DNA of 64,000 bases, taken from the NCBI GenBank assembly GCA_024809215.1, contig JANUBW010000002.1, positions 806,001 to 870,000 of the forward strand, read 5' to 3'. Numbering within the stretch: position 1 is the first letter of the stretch; each line of letters starts with the position of its first letter. Below are positions 9,156 to 17,594 of this stretch, piece by piece. Source of the DNA: Niastella sp. OAS944 (lineage in GTDB: Bacteria; Bacteroidota; Bacteroidia; Chitinophagales; Chitinophagaceae). The position numbers and the translations under genes were made by a program. The notes beneath the pieces are model-generated. The model saw only the letters and a list, made by a program, of their open reading frames with translations. It was not told the DNA's origin and ran no database searches.

Positions 9156-9266
9156 AAGAAACTAATGCGATAAAAAATTGGTGTAGAGGTAAAAATAAAG
9201 GGGTACGATCAATTTGGGGACTATTAAAACGCACCAAAAGACGGTTTAGTATGTTTAGTAAATAAA

Positions 9267-9290
9267 AAAACCGGAAGAGTTTTCTTCCGG
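9267..9290 (-). terminator. Hairpin terminator
   Basis: A perfect 8-bp stem CCGGAAGA/TCTTCCGG with loop GTTT is flanked by A-runs on the left and T-rich DNA on the right, so it could act in both directions. It is about 210 bp beyond the stop of the gene ending at 9496 on the minus strand. Confidence 0.6.
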
Positions 9291-9297
9291 GTCTATT

Positions 9298-9480
9298 TTA
9301 GTTCTTAGTTTTTAGTTCTTAGTTCCTCTACTGCAGGCTCACGAGAAATAGCTGCAAGTTTCGAGTTTCGAGTTTCAGGTTTCGGGTTGCCGCGATGGTG
9401 TTCAGTATAGCGAAGCTGTATTTGCTTGTAGCTTACGGCTTATAGCTTTTGGCTTTTTGTTTACAACCTGGAACTTGAAA
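9298..9480. repeat. Word-repeat element (GTTCTTAGTTTTTAG and GTTTCGAGTTTC words)
   Basis: Two word sets adjoin: TTAGTTCTTAGTTTTTAG and GTTTCGAGTTTCGAGTTTCAG. They are followed near 9455-9480 by partly complementary words (AACCTGGAACTTGAAACC). A CTGCAGGCTCACGAG centre separates them. The remainder of gap 9107-9495 holds only the hairpin at 9267. Confidence 0.6.
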
Positions 9481-9495
9481 CCAGACGATATTCCC

Positions 9496-10365
9496 TTATA
9501 AAACATTCGGACAACCCAATCTGTTTCTTCCGCCTTTTGAGCGGCCGAACGGGCTGCTGCCGCCATTGCCTGAACCTAAACCTATGTATAAAGTGAAGCC
9601 GGTAGTATAATACCAGTCGTCATACTTTGGACCACCACGCACACTACCATCGGCGGGGTATGTTGAAGTGCTGCCTTTTAATTCATCGGCCCTGAAGGCC
9701 ATTTCCACGGCCTTGGTGCCACGCGCCTGGGCAAGCGCAAACTGATCAACATATGTGTTGCTTACATCATCGAGGTGATCGGTGAAAGTTTTGCGAACAG
9801 CTACCTCGTACGCCAGTACGGTGTTTTCACTGATCCTGAATTTAACGCCTATTCCGAAAGGAATGGCAAATTGTGTCAGCTTGTAAGGTTTGCGGTCGGG
9901 GTATTGTTCAAGCCCCTGCCCTTCGGTACTAAGCGGTTTCAGGAAAACTTTGTTACCCAATGTATCGTATGCATATGGGTTGAAATGAAAAACCGAAACA
10001 CCGCTGTAGATATAGGGCGATACCTTTCTATCTTCCAAATTCAATACTGTGTACTCGAGCAACAAACTTCCCTCATTGATCTTTGAGGCAAAGCTGAGGT
10101 TACGGGCACGTAATAACGGATCACTGCTCTTTTTATCATCACCTTCTATACTTGCGTGATTATACGCCAGGCGTAAAGCAAGATGGGGAGAAAAATCGTA
10201 CTTAATACCCGCGCCAAACGCAAAATTCGATTGCTGTAAAGTAAACTGATGGTCCTGCAGGTCGCCGGCATAATTCGAAAGGCCCGCAGACAGGGTTACG
10301 TGAAAACGTTGTTGAGATACGGCTACCAATGGACATAGAATGCTAAGAAGCAAAAACTTTCGCAT
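9496..10365 (-). CDS. Outer-membrane beta-barrel protein, DUF6089/PorG-like
   Basis: This 289-residue protein has a signal peptide (MRKFLLLSILCPLVAVSQ) and then alternating amphipathic strands (FHVTLSAGLSNYAGDLQ; NFAFGAGIKYDFSPHLALRLAY; PYIYSGVSVFHFNPYA; FAIPFGIGVKFRI). The 'SNYAGDL..' start, an 'R-A-R-N-L-S-F' segment and a C-terminal GFTLYIGLG strand resemble DUF6089 proteins. Those include PorG of the type IX secretion system, which bridges the outer membrane and PorK/N. The C-terminus is a Gly/Ser/Arg tail. It is monocistronic. The barrel call is firm; the PorG link is tentative. Confidence 0.72.
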   Translation of the reverse strand: MRKFLLLSILCPLVAVSQQRFHVTLSAGLSNYAGDLQDHQFTLQQSNFAFGAGIKYDFSPHLALRLAYNHASIEGDDKKSSDPLLRARNLSFASKINEGSLLLEYTVLNLEDRKVSPYIYSGVSVFHFNPYAYDTLGNKVFLKPLSTEGQGLEQYPDRKPYKLTQFAIPFGIGVKFRISENTVLAYEVAVRKTFTDHLDDVSNTYVDQFALAQARGTKAVEMAFRADELKGSTSTYPADGSVRGGPKYDDWYYTTGFTLYIGLGSGNGGSSPFGRSKGGRNRLGCPNVL

Positions 10366-10494
10366 GCAAAATTTTTTAATTAATGTTTTCAGAGAAAGTC
10401 TTCAGGGGATAGCGGACTCCAGCTAATACTTAGATTAAAAGGTAGATACGTGAAATTTTGAACTGGGGTAGGTAAGCAAAATGTAAGCCACAAT

Positions 10495-10700
10495 TTGATA
10501 ATGTGCTAATTTGCTAATGTGCTAATGCTTTGTGTGCAAACGGCTCATTGTCCGTTGCCTCACGCAAGTTAATGTGATAATGTGATAATTCGACAATGGT
10601 GCTTTCTGCGCTGCAGGCTTACTTTCCGTAACCTCGCGCAATGGCGAGCCTGTATTCCATTATCGAATTATCACATTATCGAATTATCAAATTGGCTAAT
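10495..10700. repeat. Word-repeat inverted element (AATGTGATAATTCG family)
   Basis: The left arm contains AATGTGATAATGTGATAATT and a CGACAATGG end. The right arm contains the complement (CCATTATCGAATTATCACATTATCGAATTATC). The centre includes CGTAACCTCGCGCAATGG. It sits directly at the stop of the minus-strand gene at 10700. A one-arm relative lies at 15918-15960. Nothing else is recognisable in gap 10366-10699. Confidence 0.75.
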
Positions 10701-11341
10701 TACTCAAATTCAAGCGTGCCGAAAAACTCGCGTAAATGAAAATTAGGTTGTGGCCATTGGATGTTCGACCAGGTTACAAAATGCGGTTCGGGTAACTCAT
10801 CGCCGCATTTATAAAAGTTAGCAACGCAGTTTTTACCTTTTAGGGTTTGAATATTGTGAAAGTGAAATGCTGCAACCGGTATCATCAGGGTTAGTTCCCA
10901 ACCAATGGTTTCCTGGTTGTGGTCATTTGTGAGCACCGCTTTATATTTTATCTGCTGACTTACATCGGGCGGTAAAAATGTGCGGTCCTGGTTATTTTCT
11001 CCATACCCTATTAAATGGGCGCCAATGCAATTGAACTCAAAATTGTAATACGCAGGTTCCTCATCAAAACCAATAAAGAACTCAACACAACTGTCTTTAT
11101 ATACAGGTGAATTCAGGGTATTATTTACAGCTCTTACCGTTTTTTCCTTTACAAAATATTTGATGAACACGGCATCGTTACCATGTGCCATTGAGAACTG
11201 CACACTGGGGTGATAGGGATATTCGGCCCAGGGCGCATACGCCAACTGCTGCCTGGGGGCATTGTCGAGCACCGTAGAAATCTCACGTAAAGGCGTATGC
11301 TGACTAAGACCGTTCAGATAAGGAACACGCAAAAAACTCAT
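10700..11341 (-). CDS. Carbohydrate-binding module family 9-like protein
   Basis: This 213-residue protein resembles CBM9/DOMON-like domains. The segment YHPSVQFSMAHGNDAVFIKYFVKEKTVRA is followed by KDSCVEFFIGFDEE. Then comes YYNFEFNCIGAHLIGYG, and later GWELTLMIPVAAF and NFYKCGDELPEPHFVTWS, with the terminal PNFHLREFFGTLEFE typical of this group. No signal peptide is visible, so it is probably cytosolic. The start at 11341 (MSFLRVPYL) was chosen; the frame extends 54 bases upstream. A role in carbohydrate binding is inferred, with no enzyme gene linked. Confidence 0.7.
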   Translation of the reverse strand: MSFLRVPYLNGLSQHTPLREISTVLDNAPRQQLAYAPWAEYPYHPSVQFSMAHGNDAVFIKYFVKEKTVRAVNNTLNSPVYKDSCVEFFIGFDEEPAYYNFEFNCIGAHLIGYGENNQDRTFLPPDVSQQIKYKAVLTNDHNQETIGWELTLMIPVAAFHFHNIQTLKGKNCVANFYKCGDELPEPHFVTWSNIQWPQPNFHLREFFGTLEFE

Positions 11342-11485
11342 ACTATAAAGCCGCTTCTTTTTGTTTAAAGAAGCCGAAAAATTACTCCATAGCATTGACT
11401 TGAAAAACTATAATTGCGCAACCGTTTGTTTGAAAAAGCTACAGGCAAGAAGAATCCAGTTAATGGGTAACCGTTTTATTTCTTA

Positions 11486-11572
11486 GAATGAGAAGTAGGA
11501 AATACGAAGTAGGATGTAAGAAATACAGGCTTTTCTTACATCCTACCTCCTACTTCTGCCCCTGTTTTGTAA
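11486..11572. repeat. Word-repeat inverted element (AGAAGTAGGA family)
   Basis: The left arm has AGAAGTAGG, AAATACGAAGTAGGATG and TAAGAAA. The right arm has TTTCTTACATCC, TACCTCCTACTTCT. The arms are complementary around a short TACAGGC loop. A close relative lies 50 kb away at 62217-62284. It lies about 30 bp beyond the stop of the ketoacyl synthase gene. Confidence 0.75.
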
Positions 11573-11600
11573 CAAACAGTCCCATTACCCAACAGTACAA

Positions 11601-12842
11601 TTATATTCGTTTAAACACAACTATCCCGTTATGCCCCCCAAACCCAAACGTATTACTCATAGCCACATTCACTTTCTTCTCCATAGCCTCTTTTAATACT
11701 ATTTGTACACCGGCGGGCAATTCGGGATCGAGGTTTTGTGTATTGATGGTGGGAGCAATAATGCTTTCGTTTATACTTGCTATTGATGCAATGGCTTCTA
11801 CAGCACCGGCAGCACCCAGCAAATGCCCGGTCATCGATTTGGTGGCGTTTAAATGTACTCTCGACAGGTCATTTCCAAATACCTTTGTAATAGCTGCTAT
11901 TTCGCTTAAGTCGCCTACAGGTGTAGACGTGGCGTGCATATTTACGTAGTCAACATCACTTGCATTAAGACCGGCATCCTTTAAAGCAAGCCGCATTGCC
12001 TGGGCAGCGCCCAATCCTTCGGGATGGGTAGCCGTCATATGATAGGCATCGGCTGTCATGGCGGCGCCGGCTACTTCAGCATATATTTTGGCGCCCCGCT
12101 TGCGGGCATGCTCATACTCCTCCAGCACGAGAGCGCCGGCCCCCTCGCCCATTACAAATCCATCGCGGTCTACATCGAACGGACGGGAACCTGTTGCGGG
12201 ATCATCGTTCCGCTGACTCATGGCCTTCATGGCGCAGAATCCGCCTATTGAAGCATCGCTGATAGGCGATTCGCTACCACCGGTAATGAACACTTTTGCC
12301 TTGCCCAGCCTGATGTAATTCAGCGCATCCATAATAGCCGTATTGGAGGTAGCGCAGGCCGAAATAGTTGTATAGTTAATACCCATGAGGCGGTATTTCA
12401 TGGAGATCATACCAGAAGCCATGTTGGCGATCATTTTGGGGACAAAATATGGACTGAACCGCGGATTGCGTCCGCCTTCAACATACTCTGTCATCTGCTC
12501 TTCAAAGGTTTCCATACCACCCTGGCCGGTTCCCCAAATAACACCGGTATCGAAGGGGTCCATGGTACTGAAATCGAGCCCCGAATCTTTAATAGCCTGA
12601 TCTGCCGCTATCAGCGCATATTGCGTATACAGATCGGTTTTACGTAATTCACCTTTATCAAGGAAGGACGCAACATTAAAATCTTTTAACTCACACGCAA
12701 AACGTGTTCTGAAACGTTCTGCATTAAAGCGGGTGATGGGCGCCGCGCCACTCGCTCCCGCCCATAAATTCTTTATATAAGTAGGTACATCGTTACCAAT
12801 GGGCGTTAATGCACCCATTCCGGTTACTACAACTCTGTTCAT
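11601..12842 (-). CDS. fabF: Beta-ketoacyl-ACP synthase II
   Basis: This 413-residue condensing enzyme elongates acyl-ACP with malonyl-ACP in fatty acid synthesis. The nucleophile Cys is in ISACATSNTA (about residue 163), the two catalytic His in MHATSTPVGD and KSMTGHLLGAAG, and a C-terminal NTFGFGGHNG motif is present. The ATG at 12840-12842 gives MNRVVVTGMGALTP, the family start; the frame is open 27 bases upstream. It is not next to acpP or other fab genes. Instead it is divergent from an HxlR regulator, with a shared inverted repeat between them, so it may be a specialised or regulated paralogue. Confidence 0.93.
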   Translation of the reverse strand: MNRVVVTGMGALTPIGNDVPTYIKNLWAGASGAAPITRFNAERFRTRFACELKDFNVASFLDKGELRKTDLYTQYALIAADQAIKDSGLDFSTMDPFDTGVIWGTGQGGMETFEEQMTEYVEGGRNPRFSPYFVPKMIANMASGMISMKYRLMGINYTTISACATSNTAIMDALNYIRLGKAKVFITGGSESPISDASIGGFCAMKAMSQRNDDPATGSRPFDVDRDGFVMGEGAGALVLEEYEHARKRGAKIYAEVAGAAMTADAYHMTATHPEGLGAAQAMRLALKDAGLNASDVDYVNMHATSTPVGDLSEIAAITKVFGNDLSRVHLNATKSMTGHLLGAAGAVEAIASIASINESIIAPTINTQNLDPELPAGVQIVLKEAMEKKVNVAMSNTFGFGGHNGIVVFKRI

Positions 12843-12857
12843 AATTATTAAAAAATT

Positions 12858-12921
12858 AACCACTTGCAAAACACAAGCGGCAACAAAGATAAAGCAAACT
12901 ACTTTATATTTGCAAGTGGTT
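12858..12921. promoter_or_regulatory. Divergent promoter region with perfect inverted repeat, candidate HxlR operator
   Basis: AACCACTTGCAAA (12858-12870) and its exact complement TTTGCAAGTGGTT (12909-12921) face each other with a centre-to-centre distance of 51 bp. A rightward -7 box TATATTTG (12905-12912) overlaps the right arm. A leftward -7 box TATCTTTG (minus strand, 12884-12891) lies so that the left arm falls just downstream of the start of transcription. The arrangement suggests that one regulator controls both the HxlR gene and fabF. Confidence 0.65.
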
Positions 12922-12940
12922 CTAATTTAAATTTAACAAT

Positions 12941-13354
12941 ATGCGATCTGATTGCCCCCTGAATTATGGCATTGAAATATTCTGCGATAAGTGGTCGTTG
13001 CTGATCATTCGCGACCTGATGTTCTTTGGAAAGCGGTATTTTAATGAATTCCTCCACTCCGAAGAACATATTGCCACCAATTTGCTGGCCGACAGGCTCT
13101 CCATGCTTGAAAAGGAAAAGATCATTCGCAAAAGCAAAGATACCCAGCACAAACAAAAGATCGTATATAGTTTAACAGAAAAAGGCATCGACCTGCTGCC
13201 GGTTATCTTAACTATTGGGCTCTGGTCTGAAAAGCATGCCGACATTAAGCTAAATCCCGGTAGAGATATTATTCTTGGTGAAGCGAAGAAGGGGCTAACA
13301 AGGGGGATCGATAAAATGAGAAAAAAACTTATTAAGGAACATGAGGTTGGTTGA
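12941..13354 (+). CDS. HxlR family winged-helix transcriptional regulator
   Basis: This 137-residue protein fits HxlR-type regulators. It has CPLNYGIEIFCDKWSLLIIRDLMFFGKRYFNEF near the N-terminus (Cys, KWS/T, IIRDL), the recognition region IATNLLADRLSMLEKEKII and the wing ending VYSLTEKG. Such proteins are dimers that often sense electrophiles or redox changes through the N-terminal Cys; here Cys5 sits at that place. It is divergent from fabF with a shared inverted repeat, so fabF is the likely target. The stop codon TGA lies inside the first word of the repeat element that follows. Confidence 0.88.
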   Translation: MRSDCPLNYGIEIFCDKWSLLIIRDLMFFGKRYFNEFLHSEEHIATNLLADRLSMLEKEKIIRKSKDTQHKQKIVYSLTEKGIDLLPVILTIGLWSEKHADIKLNPGRDIILGEAKKGLTRGIDKMRKKLIKEHEVG

Positions 13355-13398
13355 CGAGTTAACTAGTTAACAAGTTAACTCGTCAACCCGTTAATTAA
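13349..13398. repeat. Near-perfect palindromic word-repeat element (GTTGACGAGTTAAC family)
   Basis: The sequence GTTGACGAGTTAACTAG is followed by TTAACAAGTTAACTCGTCAAC, nearly its own complement. It fills the gap between two convergent stop codons (13354 and 13395). The first word supplies the TGA stop of the HxlR gene. Confidence 0.75.
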
Positions 13399-14945
13399 TA
13401 TTTAGCTGGTTTACTGCCAGGAATAGCATTCAAAATAAAATCCCTCAAATGCTGATTGGCTATAGCCAGGTCTTCTTTTCGCAAGTACATCATATGGCCG
13501 CTGCGGTAGCCTTCCCACGTTAACCGCCCTTTTAATTTTCCGGCCGCATCTATTTGCCACAAATTGTATTTGGCGTTGAAGTAATCACAGGCGCCATCAT
13601 AATAACCCGATTGCACAAAAACATGCAAATAAGGGTTCATGGCCATGGCCTGCCGCAGATTTTCACCGGTACGGTCATTCGAACGGTCCCAGGGATGAAC
13701 AGGGCCAAACATATAGTACTTCAAATCTGTTTTATAACGCAGCTCATCGCGCAAATACATATTGATGGCCGGCGTAAACGCATGCAGCCAATGACTGATC
13801 TCTGCATTGTAATCAGGTGCAACGCCTGCATCTTTACGATCGATACCCAGGTAGCGGCTATCAAGGCGGCCAACGGTAAATCCTTTATCGCGCAGCAGTT
13901 CTTTCCAGAATGCATTAGGCAATATTTCAAGATTGTTCTGTACAATAAATTGTTGCGACAAACCCGAATAACGCGCCATTTTTGCAGCAATGGCTGTTCT
14001 ATCTGCATCGGTTAAACTACCGCCTTTGGTAAGCGCAGGCACCAGTTCATTTACTGTAAAAGCTTCTACTTCGGGCAATACGGCGGTGAGGTCTTTGCTT
14101 TGCAGGTCGGCCGGTAATTTTTTATGGTACCAGGCGGTAGCTGCAAAATAAGGAAGGCTCAGCGCTGCATCAACCGGGCCGGTGCGTTCGATACCCAGCT
14201 CGGTTGGTGAAACCAGTATTACGCCGTTAAGGTACATCCACTGGCTGTTTTGTAATTCAAGGGCCAGGCCACTTACGCGGGTAGTGCCATAACTTTCACC
14301 AATAAGGAATTTTGGCGATGCCCAGCGTTTATTTCTGCTAACAAAAGTGCTTATCCAGCCGGCTAGGTATCTTATATCGGCATTCACCCCAAAAAAAGTA
14401 GCGGGCGCAATGTCTTTATCGGCGGGGCGCGAAAAACCGGTATTCACGGGATCAACATATACAATATCGGCTACGTCGAGTATGCTATGCGGGTTATCGC
14501 GTAAGCCATAGGGTTGAATGGGATAGCCTTCATCATCTATCTTTAGCATTCGCGGCCCCGTGTAACCGATCTCCATCCAAACAGATGAGGTACCGGGCCC
14601 ACCGTTGAATGAGATCACCAGCGGCCGGGTGGATTGATCTTTTATATCGCTTCGTTCGTAATAAGTGTAAAATACGCCGGCAAGCGGTTTGCCACTTTCA
14701 TCCCAAACGGGCATGGAACCAGCCGTTACCGTGTATGGCACACGCTGCCCTTTTATGGTTACAGCATTGGAAGTAGTAACGCTGCTGTCGAGCGCCAGCC
14801 GAACGGTATTTGTATTATCTGCTGGTTTCGCCACCCTGGGTGGTGCAGGAGCAGGTGCAGATTCAGGTTCGGCCCGCCTTTGAGCCTGCAGGCTTAGTGC
14901 AAAAATGCACGTAAAAGGTACAATGATGAATAGTTTTTTTCTCAT
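13395..14945 (-). CDS. Secreted S10 family serine carboxypeptidase-like peptidase
   Basis: This 516-residue exported hydrolase has a signal peptide (MRKKLFIIVPFTCIFALSLQAQ), then a Pro/Ala-rich linker (APAPAPPRVAKP) and an alpha/beta-hydrolase body. It shows the oxyanion region ISFNGGPGTSSVW, the nucleophile elbow IGESYGTTR, the Asp in VQSGYYDGACDY and the His in RSGHMMY. These are the hallmarks of family S10, which removes C-terminal residues from peptides. The frame stays open for about 700 bases upstream, but that overlaps the divergent Fe-S gene; the ATG at 14945 precedes the signal peptide. Periplasmic. Confidence 0.88.
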   Translation of the reverse strand: MRKKLFIIVPFTCIFALSLQAQRRAEPESAPAPAPPRVAKPADNTNTVRLALDSSVTTSNAVTIKGQRVPYTVTAGSMPVWDESGKPLAGVFYTYYERSDIKDQSTRPLVISFNGGPGTSSVWMEIGYTGPRMLKIDDEGYPIQPYGLRDNPHSILDVADIVYVDPVNTGFSRPADKDIAPATFFGVNADIRYLAGWISTFVSRNKRWASPKFLIGESYGTTRVSGLALELQNSQWMYLNGVILVSPTELGIERTGPVDAALSLPYFAATAWYHKKLPADLQSKDLTAVLPEVEAFTVNELVPALTKGGSLTDADRTAIAAKMARYSGLSQQFIVQNNLEILPNAFWKELLRDKGFTVGRLDSRYLGIDRKDAGVAPDYNAEISHWLHAFTPAINMYLRDELRYKTDLKYYMFGPVHPWDRSNDRTGENLRQAMAMNPYLHVFVQSGYYDGACDYFNAKYNLWQIDAAGKLKGRLTWEGYRSGHMMYLRKEDLAIANQHLRDFILNAIPGSKPAKY

Positions 14946-15062
14946 GATGTGTGTAGTTTCCGTTTTCAGGTATGTAAATATACCGGTTCCCTGCACATAC
15001 AAGATAAGATATACACAAATGGTATTATGATCGTACGATGTATGATTTGCCACCATAAACTG

Positions 15063-15070
15063 TATATTTG
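15063..15070 (+). promoter_or_regulatory. Candidate -7 box TATATTTG of the Fe-S protein gene
   Basis: TATATTTG matches the Bacteroidota -7 consensus TAnnTTTG and lies 22 bp before the ATG at 15093. No TTG is found at the expected 19-bp distance, so only half of the promoter is supported. Confidence 0.35.
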
Positions 15071-15092
15071 AGCACATAAACCGGTATACCAC

Positions 15093-15872
15093 ATGCAAAT
15101 ACGAACTGTTGCTGAAATGATTGCCGCCGGCACCCCGCCGGATGTACTGTTTTGGGTCGGCTGTTCTGGCAGTTTCGACCAGCGTGCTCAAAAGATCACT
15201 AAAGCATTTGCAACCATTCTTACCAAAGTTGGGATCAATTTTGCCGTACTTGGTAAAGAAGAGTGCTGTACAGGCGATCCTGCGCGCCGGGCTGGTAATG
15301 AATTTATGTTCCAGATGATGGCCTACCAGAATATTCAGATCCTGAATAACTACGGTATCAAAAAAATTGTAACGGCCTGCCCCCACTGCTTTAATATTCT
15401 TAAGAACGAATATCCCGAACTGGGAGGTAATTACGAGGTCATTCACCATACCACCTTTTTGCAGCAACTTATTGATGAAGGAAAGATAACTTTGAAGGAA
15501 GGCGGTGCGTTTAAAGGGAAAAAAATAACCTACCACGATAGCTGTTACCTGGGCCGCGCCAATGATATTTATGAAGCGCCCCGCAAAGTGCTTGAAGCAT
15601 TGGATGCCGAACTGGTTGAAATGAAACGCTGCCGTACCAAGGGCTTGTGCTGTGGTGCCGGTGGTGCACAAATGTTTAAGGAAGAAGAAAAAGGCAACCT
15701 GCGTATTAACCAGGAACGAATTCAGGAGGCGCTGGAAACCGAATCGAATATAGTAGCCTCTGCCTGTCCGTTTTGTAATACCATGTTAACCGATGGCGTA
15801 AAGCAAAAAGAGAAAGAGGAGTCGGTGAAGGTGTTGGATGTGGCTGAGTTGGTGGCCGCCAGCATGGAATAA
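15093..15872 (+). CDS. CCG-domain Fe-S protein (HdrB/GlpC/LutA-like)
   Basis: This 259-residue protein contains two cysteine-rich CCG domains. The first has FWVGCSG, EECCTGDPARR and TACPHCFN; the second has YHDSCYLGR, GLCCGAGGAQMF and SACPFCNTML. In heterodisulfide reductase HdrB and related proteins these domains bind a special 4Fe-4S cluster at a thiol/disulfide or electron-transfer site. Glycolate, lactate (LutA) and glycerol-3-phosphate dehydrogenases have such subunits. There is no N-terminal ferredoxin domain here and no partner gene next to it; the partner is probably just outside or elsewhere. The S10 gene is divergent. Cytosolic or membrane-associated. Confidence 0.85.
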   Translation: MQIRTVAEMIAAGTPPDVLFWVGCSGSFDQRAQKITKAFATILTKVGINFAVLGKEECCTGDPARRAGNEFMFQMMAYQNIQILNNYGIKKIVTACPHCFNILKNEYPELGGNYEVIHHTTFLQQLIDEGKITLKEGGAFKGKKITYHDSCYLGRANDIYEAPRKVLEALDAELVEMKRCRTKGLCCGAGGAQMFKEEEKGNLRINQERIQEALETESNIVASACPFCNTMLTDGVKQKEKEESVKVLDVAELVAASME

Positions 15873-15878
15873 AAAAAT

Positions 15879-15907
15879 GCGGCAGACATCTATTAAACGT
15901 CTGCCGC
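15879..15907 (-). terminator. Strong terminator of the SBP-OmpA/ABC operon
   Basis: A 9-bp perfect stem GCGGCAGAC/GTCTGCCGC is followed on the minus strand by seven Ts. It lies about 50 bp beyond the last gene of the leftward ABC operon (stop at 15960) and abuts the stop of the Fe-S gene. Confidence 0.85.
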
Positions 15908-15917
15908 GCAGCTGTGT

Positions 15918-15960
15918 ATTCAATTATCACATTAGCAAATTATCACATTATCACATTGGT
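15918..15960. repeat. One-arm word-repeat element (TTATCACATT family)
   Basis: ATTATCACATTAGCAAATTATCACATTATCACATTGG runs up to the stop codon of the ABC ATPase gene. It is the same word family as 10495-10700, but only one arm is present. Confidence 0.6.
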
Positions 15961-16778
15961 TATTTCTGGTTTCCTTCCATCACATCTTCTACATACGCTA
16001 CGATCTCAATAAATCGTGGGTCTTTACGAATAGCCCTGTCCCTTGTTTTTGGTAACTCGGGGCGCAGGTGTTTAATAACCCGGCCGGGGTTTGCATCCAT
16101 GATATAAATATCGTTTCCAAGCAGAACTGCTTCACGCGGATCGTGTGTAACCAGCACTACGGTTGGGTTAAGATCGGCCAGTTCGCTTTTCTGGAAAAGA
16201 TCGAGCAAAAAGAATTGCATTTTAGCCCTTGTAAAACCATCCAGTGCGCCAAACGGTTCATCCAACAATATCATACTAGGGTTGGCCACCAGGCTTCGGG
16301 CAATGGCTACACGCTGCAACTGGCCGCCCGATAACTGGGGTGTTTTTGCAAACTTGTTTTCGTGCCCTTCCAAACCAACTACCTGTATCATATGCATAGC
16401 TTTCTCATGCGCTTCCTTTTTTGATACACCTTTTAACGTAAGCGGCAAAGCCACGTTCTCAAGTACAGTGTACCACTCAAGGGAAGAGTATTGTTGAAAC
16501 ACCATGGGAATACTTTGCTTGTCGCCAATAGGTTTACCGCCAATCAATACTTCACCAGCGGTAGGCTTTTGCAAGCCCGACCAGTAACGTAAACAGGTGC
16601 TTTTACCACAACCCGATTTACCCATTATTACTACAAACTGGCCAAGGTTCTCATAATCTTCTATAGCTAAGCTGAAGTCGTTGAATACAACGAAATCCTG
16701 TTGCTTTTTATCATCAAAATAGGATTGATGGATATTGCGAAGTTCCAATATAGGAGGAAGCCCACTTGACTGGGTCAT
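15960..16778 (-). CDS. ABC transporter ATP-binding protein (SsuB/TauB/NrtD type)
   Basis: This 272-residue ATPase carries Walker A GKSGCGKST at about residues 53-61. The Q-loop is MVFQQYSSLEWYTVLENV, the signature LSGGQLQRVAIAR, Walker B MILLDEPFGALD and the switch His THDPREAV. The QQYSSLEW.TVLENV pattern and the closing region are typical of nitrate/sulfonate/taurine importers. It is the last gene of a five-gene operon and starts 4 bp after the permease stop. It should energise the adjacent permease. A terminator follows at 15879. Confidence 0.9.
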   Translation of the reverse strand: MTQSSGLPPILELRNIHQSYFDDKKQQDFVVFNDFSLAIEDYENLGQFVVIMGKSGCGKSTCLRYWSGLQKPTAGEVLIGGKPIGDKQSIPMVFQQYSSLEWYTVLENVALPLTLKGVSKKEAHEKAMHMIQVVGLEGHENKFAKTPQLSGGQLQRVAIARSLVANPSMILLDEPFGALDGFTRAKMQFFLLDLFQKSELADLNPTVVLVTHDPREAVLLGNDIYIMDANPGRVIKHLRPELPKTRDRAIRKDPRFIEIVAYVEDVMEGNQK

Positions 16779-16782
16779 GCTG

Positions 16783-17583
16783 TTATTGGTATTTGAATTT
16801 GAATAATAATCTGTCTATGATCTTAAATATCAGGTCTTGTATAATGCCAATAGCAACAATTATAAAGATCACGGCATACACTTTTCCAACGTTGCTTTGT
16901 CTTTCGCCCAGGAAGATAAGGCTACCCAGCCCGCCCTGAATGCCGGCGAGTTCAGCAACGATGATATACGTCCAGCTGATACCTACCAGAATGCGTATAT
17001 CATCTGACAGGCGTGCGATCACCGACCGCCATTGTACATGTATGAGTGTTTGCCATGCAGAAGCGCCCAGGGTTTTCATCATTTGCAGGTGCGTGGCCGA
17101 TACTTCATCTATCCTTTGCACAACCACCGGCACCAGGTATACCCAAATACCAAAGGCCAGGAAGTTGATCTTGGTAGCCAATGTAAGACCGCTTATTGCT
17201 ATGAATATTCCCATCATGGCAGTGATAGGTACAAAACGAAGGGCGTTGATCTGGTGACTGAACATGCGCCTTAGCGTTGGGTTCAACCCAATGGCAAAAC
17301 CAAATGCAATGGCGCCAACAATACATTTCAAATAACCTATAAGGTTAATGCGTACCGAAAAAAGAATGTTCTTCCAAAGATTGTCTTCCTTCTTCATCTC
17401 ACTCAAAGCACTAAGCGTTTTTTGAGGAGTTGGCAATACGTGGGTATTGATGAGGCCAAAATTGGTGATCACGAACCAGATCGCCAGGATGATCAGCCAT
17501 CCTGCCAGCTGCACCAGTGAAAGGTGCTCTTTCAGGAATTTTTTAACTACAATTACCGGTTTATTTTCGGGGCTTTTTGTCAT
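16783..17583 (-). CDS. ABC transporter permease (TauC/SsuC type)
   Basis: This 266-residue inner-membrane protein of the BPD_transp_1 family has about six hydrophobic segments. The first is near residues 28-48 (LAGWLIILAIWFVITNFGL), then PTPQKTLSALSEM. The cytoplasmic coupling loop is near MMKTLGASAWQTLIHVQWRS, which resembles the EAA motif (LGAS...). The family imports sulfonates, nitrate, taurine or similar small molecules. The start at 17583 (MTKSPENK) lies 12 bp after the SBP-OmpA stop; an upstream extension would overlap that gene. It is co-transcribed with the ATPase. Confidence 0.88.
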   Translation of the reverse strand: MTKSPENKPVIVVKKFLKEHLSLVQLAGWLIILAIWFVITNFGLINTHVLPTPQKTLSALSEMKKEDNLWKNILFSVRINLIGYLKCIVGAIAFGFAIGLNPTLRRMFSHQINALRFVPITAMMGIFIAISGLTLATKINFLAFGIWVYLVPVVVQRIDEVSATHLQMMKTLGASAWQTLIHVQWRSVIARLSDDIRILVGISWTYIIVAELAGIQGGLGSLIFLGERQSNVGKVYAVIFIIVAIGIIQDLIFKIIDRLLFKFKYQ

Positions 17584-17594
17584 AATGATATTGG

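Noticed and set aside
4184..10365. Type IX secretion gene cluster
   Set aside because: Only two T9SS-related candidates (plug-like and PorG-like) occur, separated by unrelated genes; no PorK/L/M/N or SprA gene is present.
14946..15671. N-terminal extension of the S10 peptidase
   Set aside because: The frame remains open upstream but overlaps the real Fe-S protein gene; the ATG at 14945 precedes a clear signal peptide.
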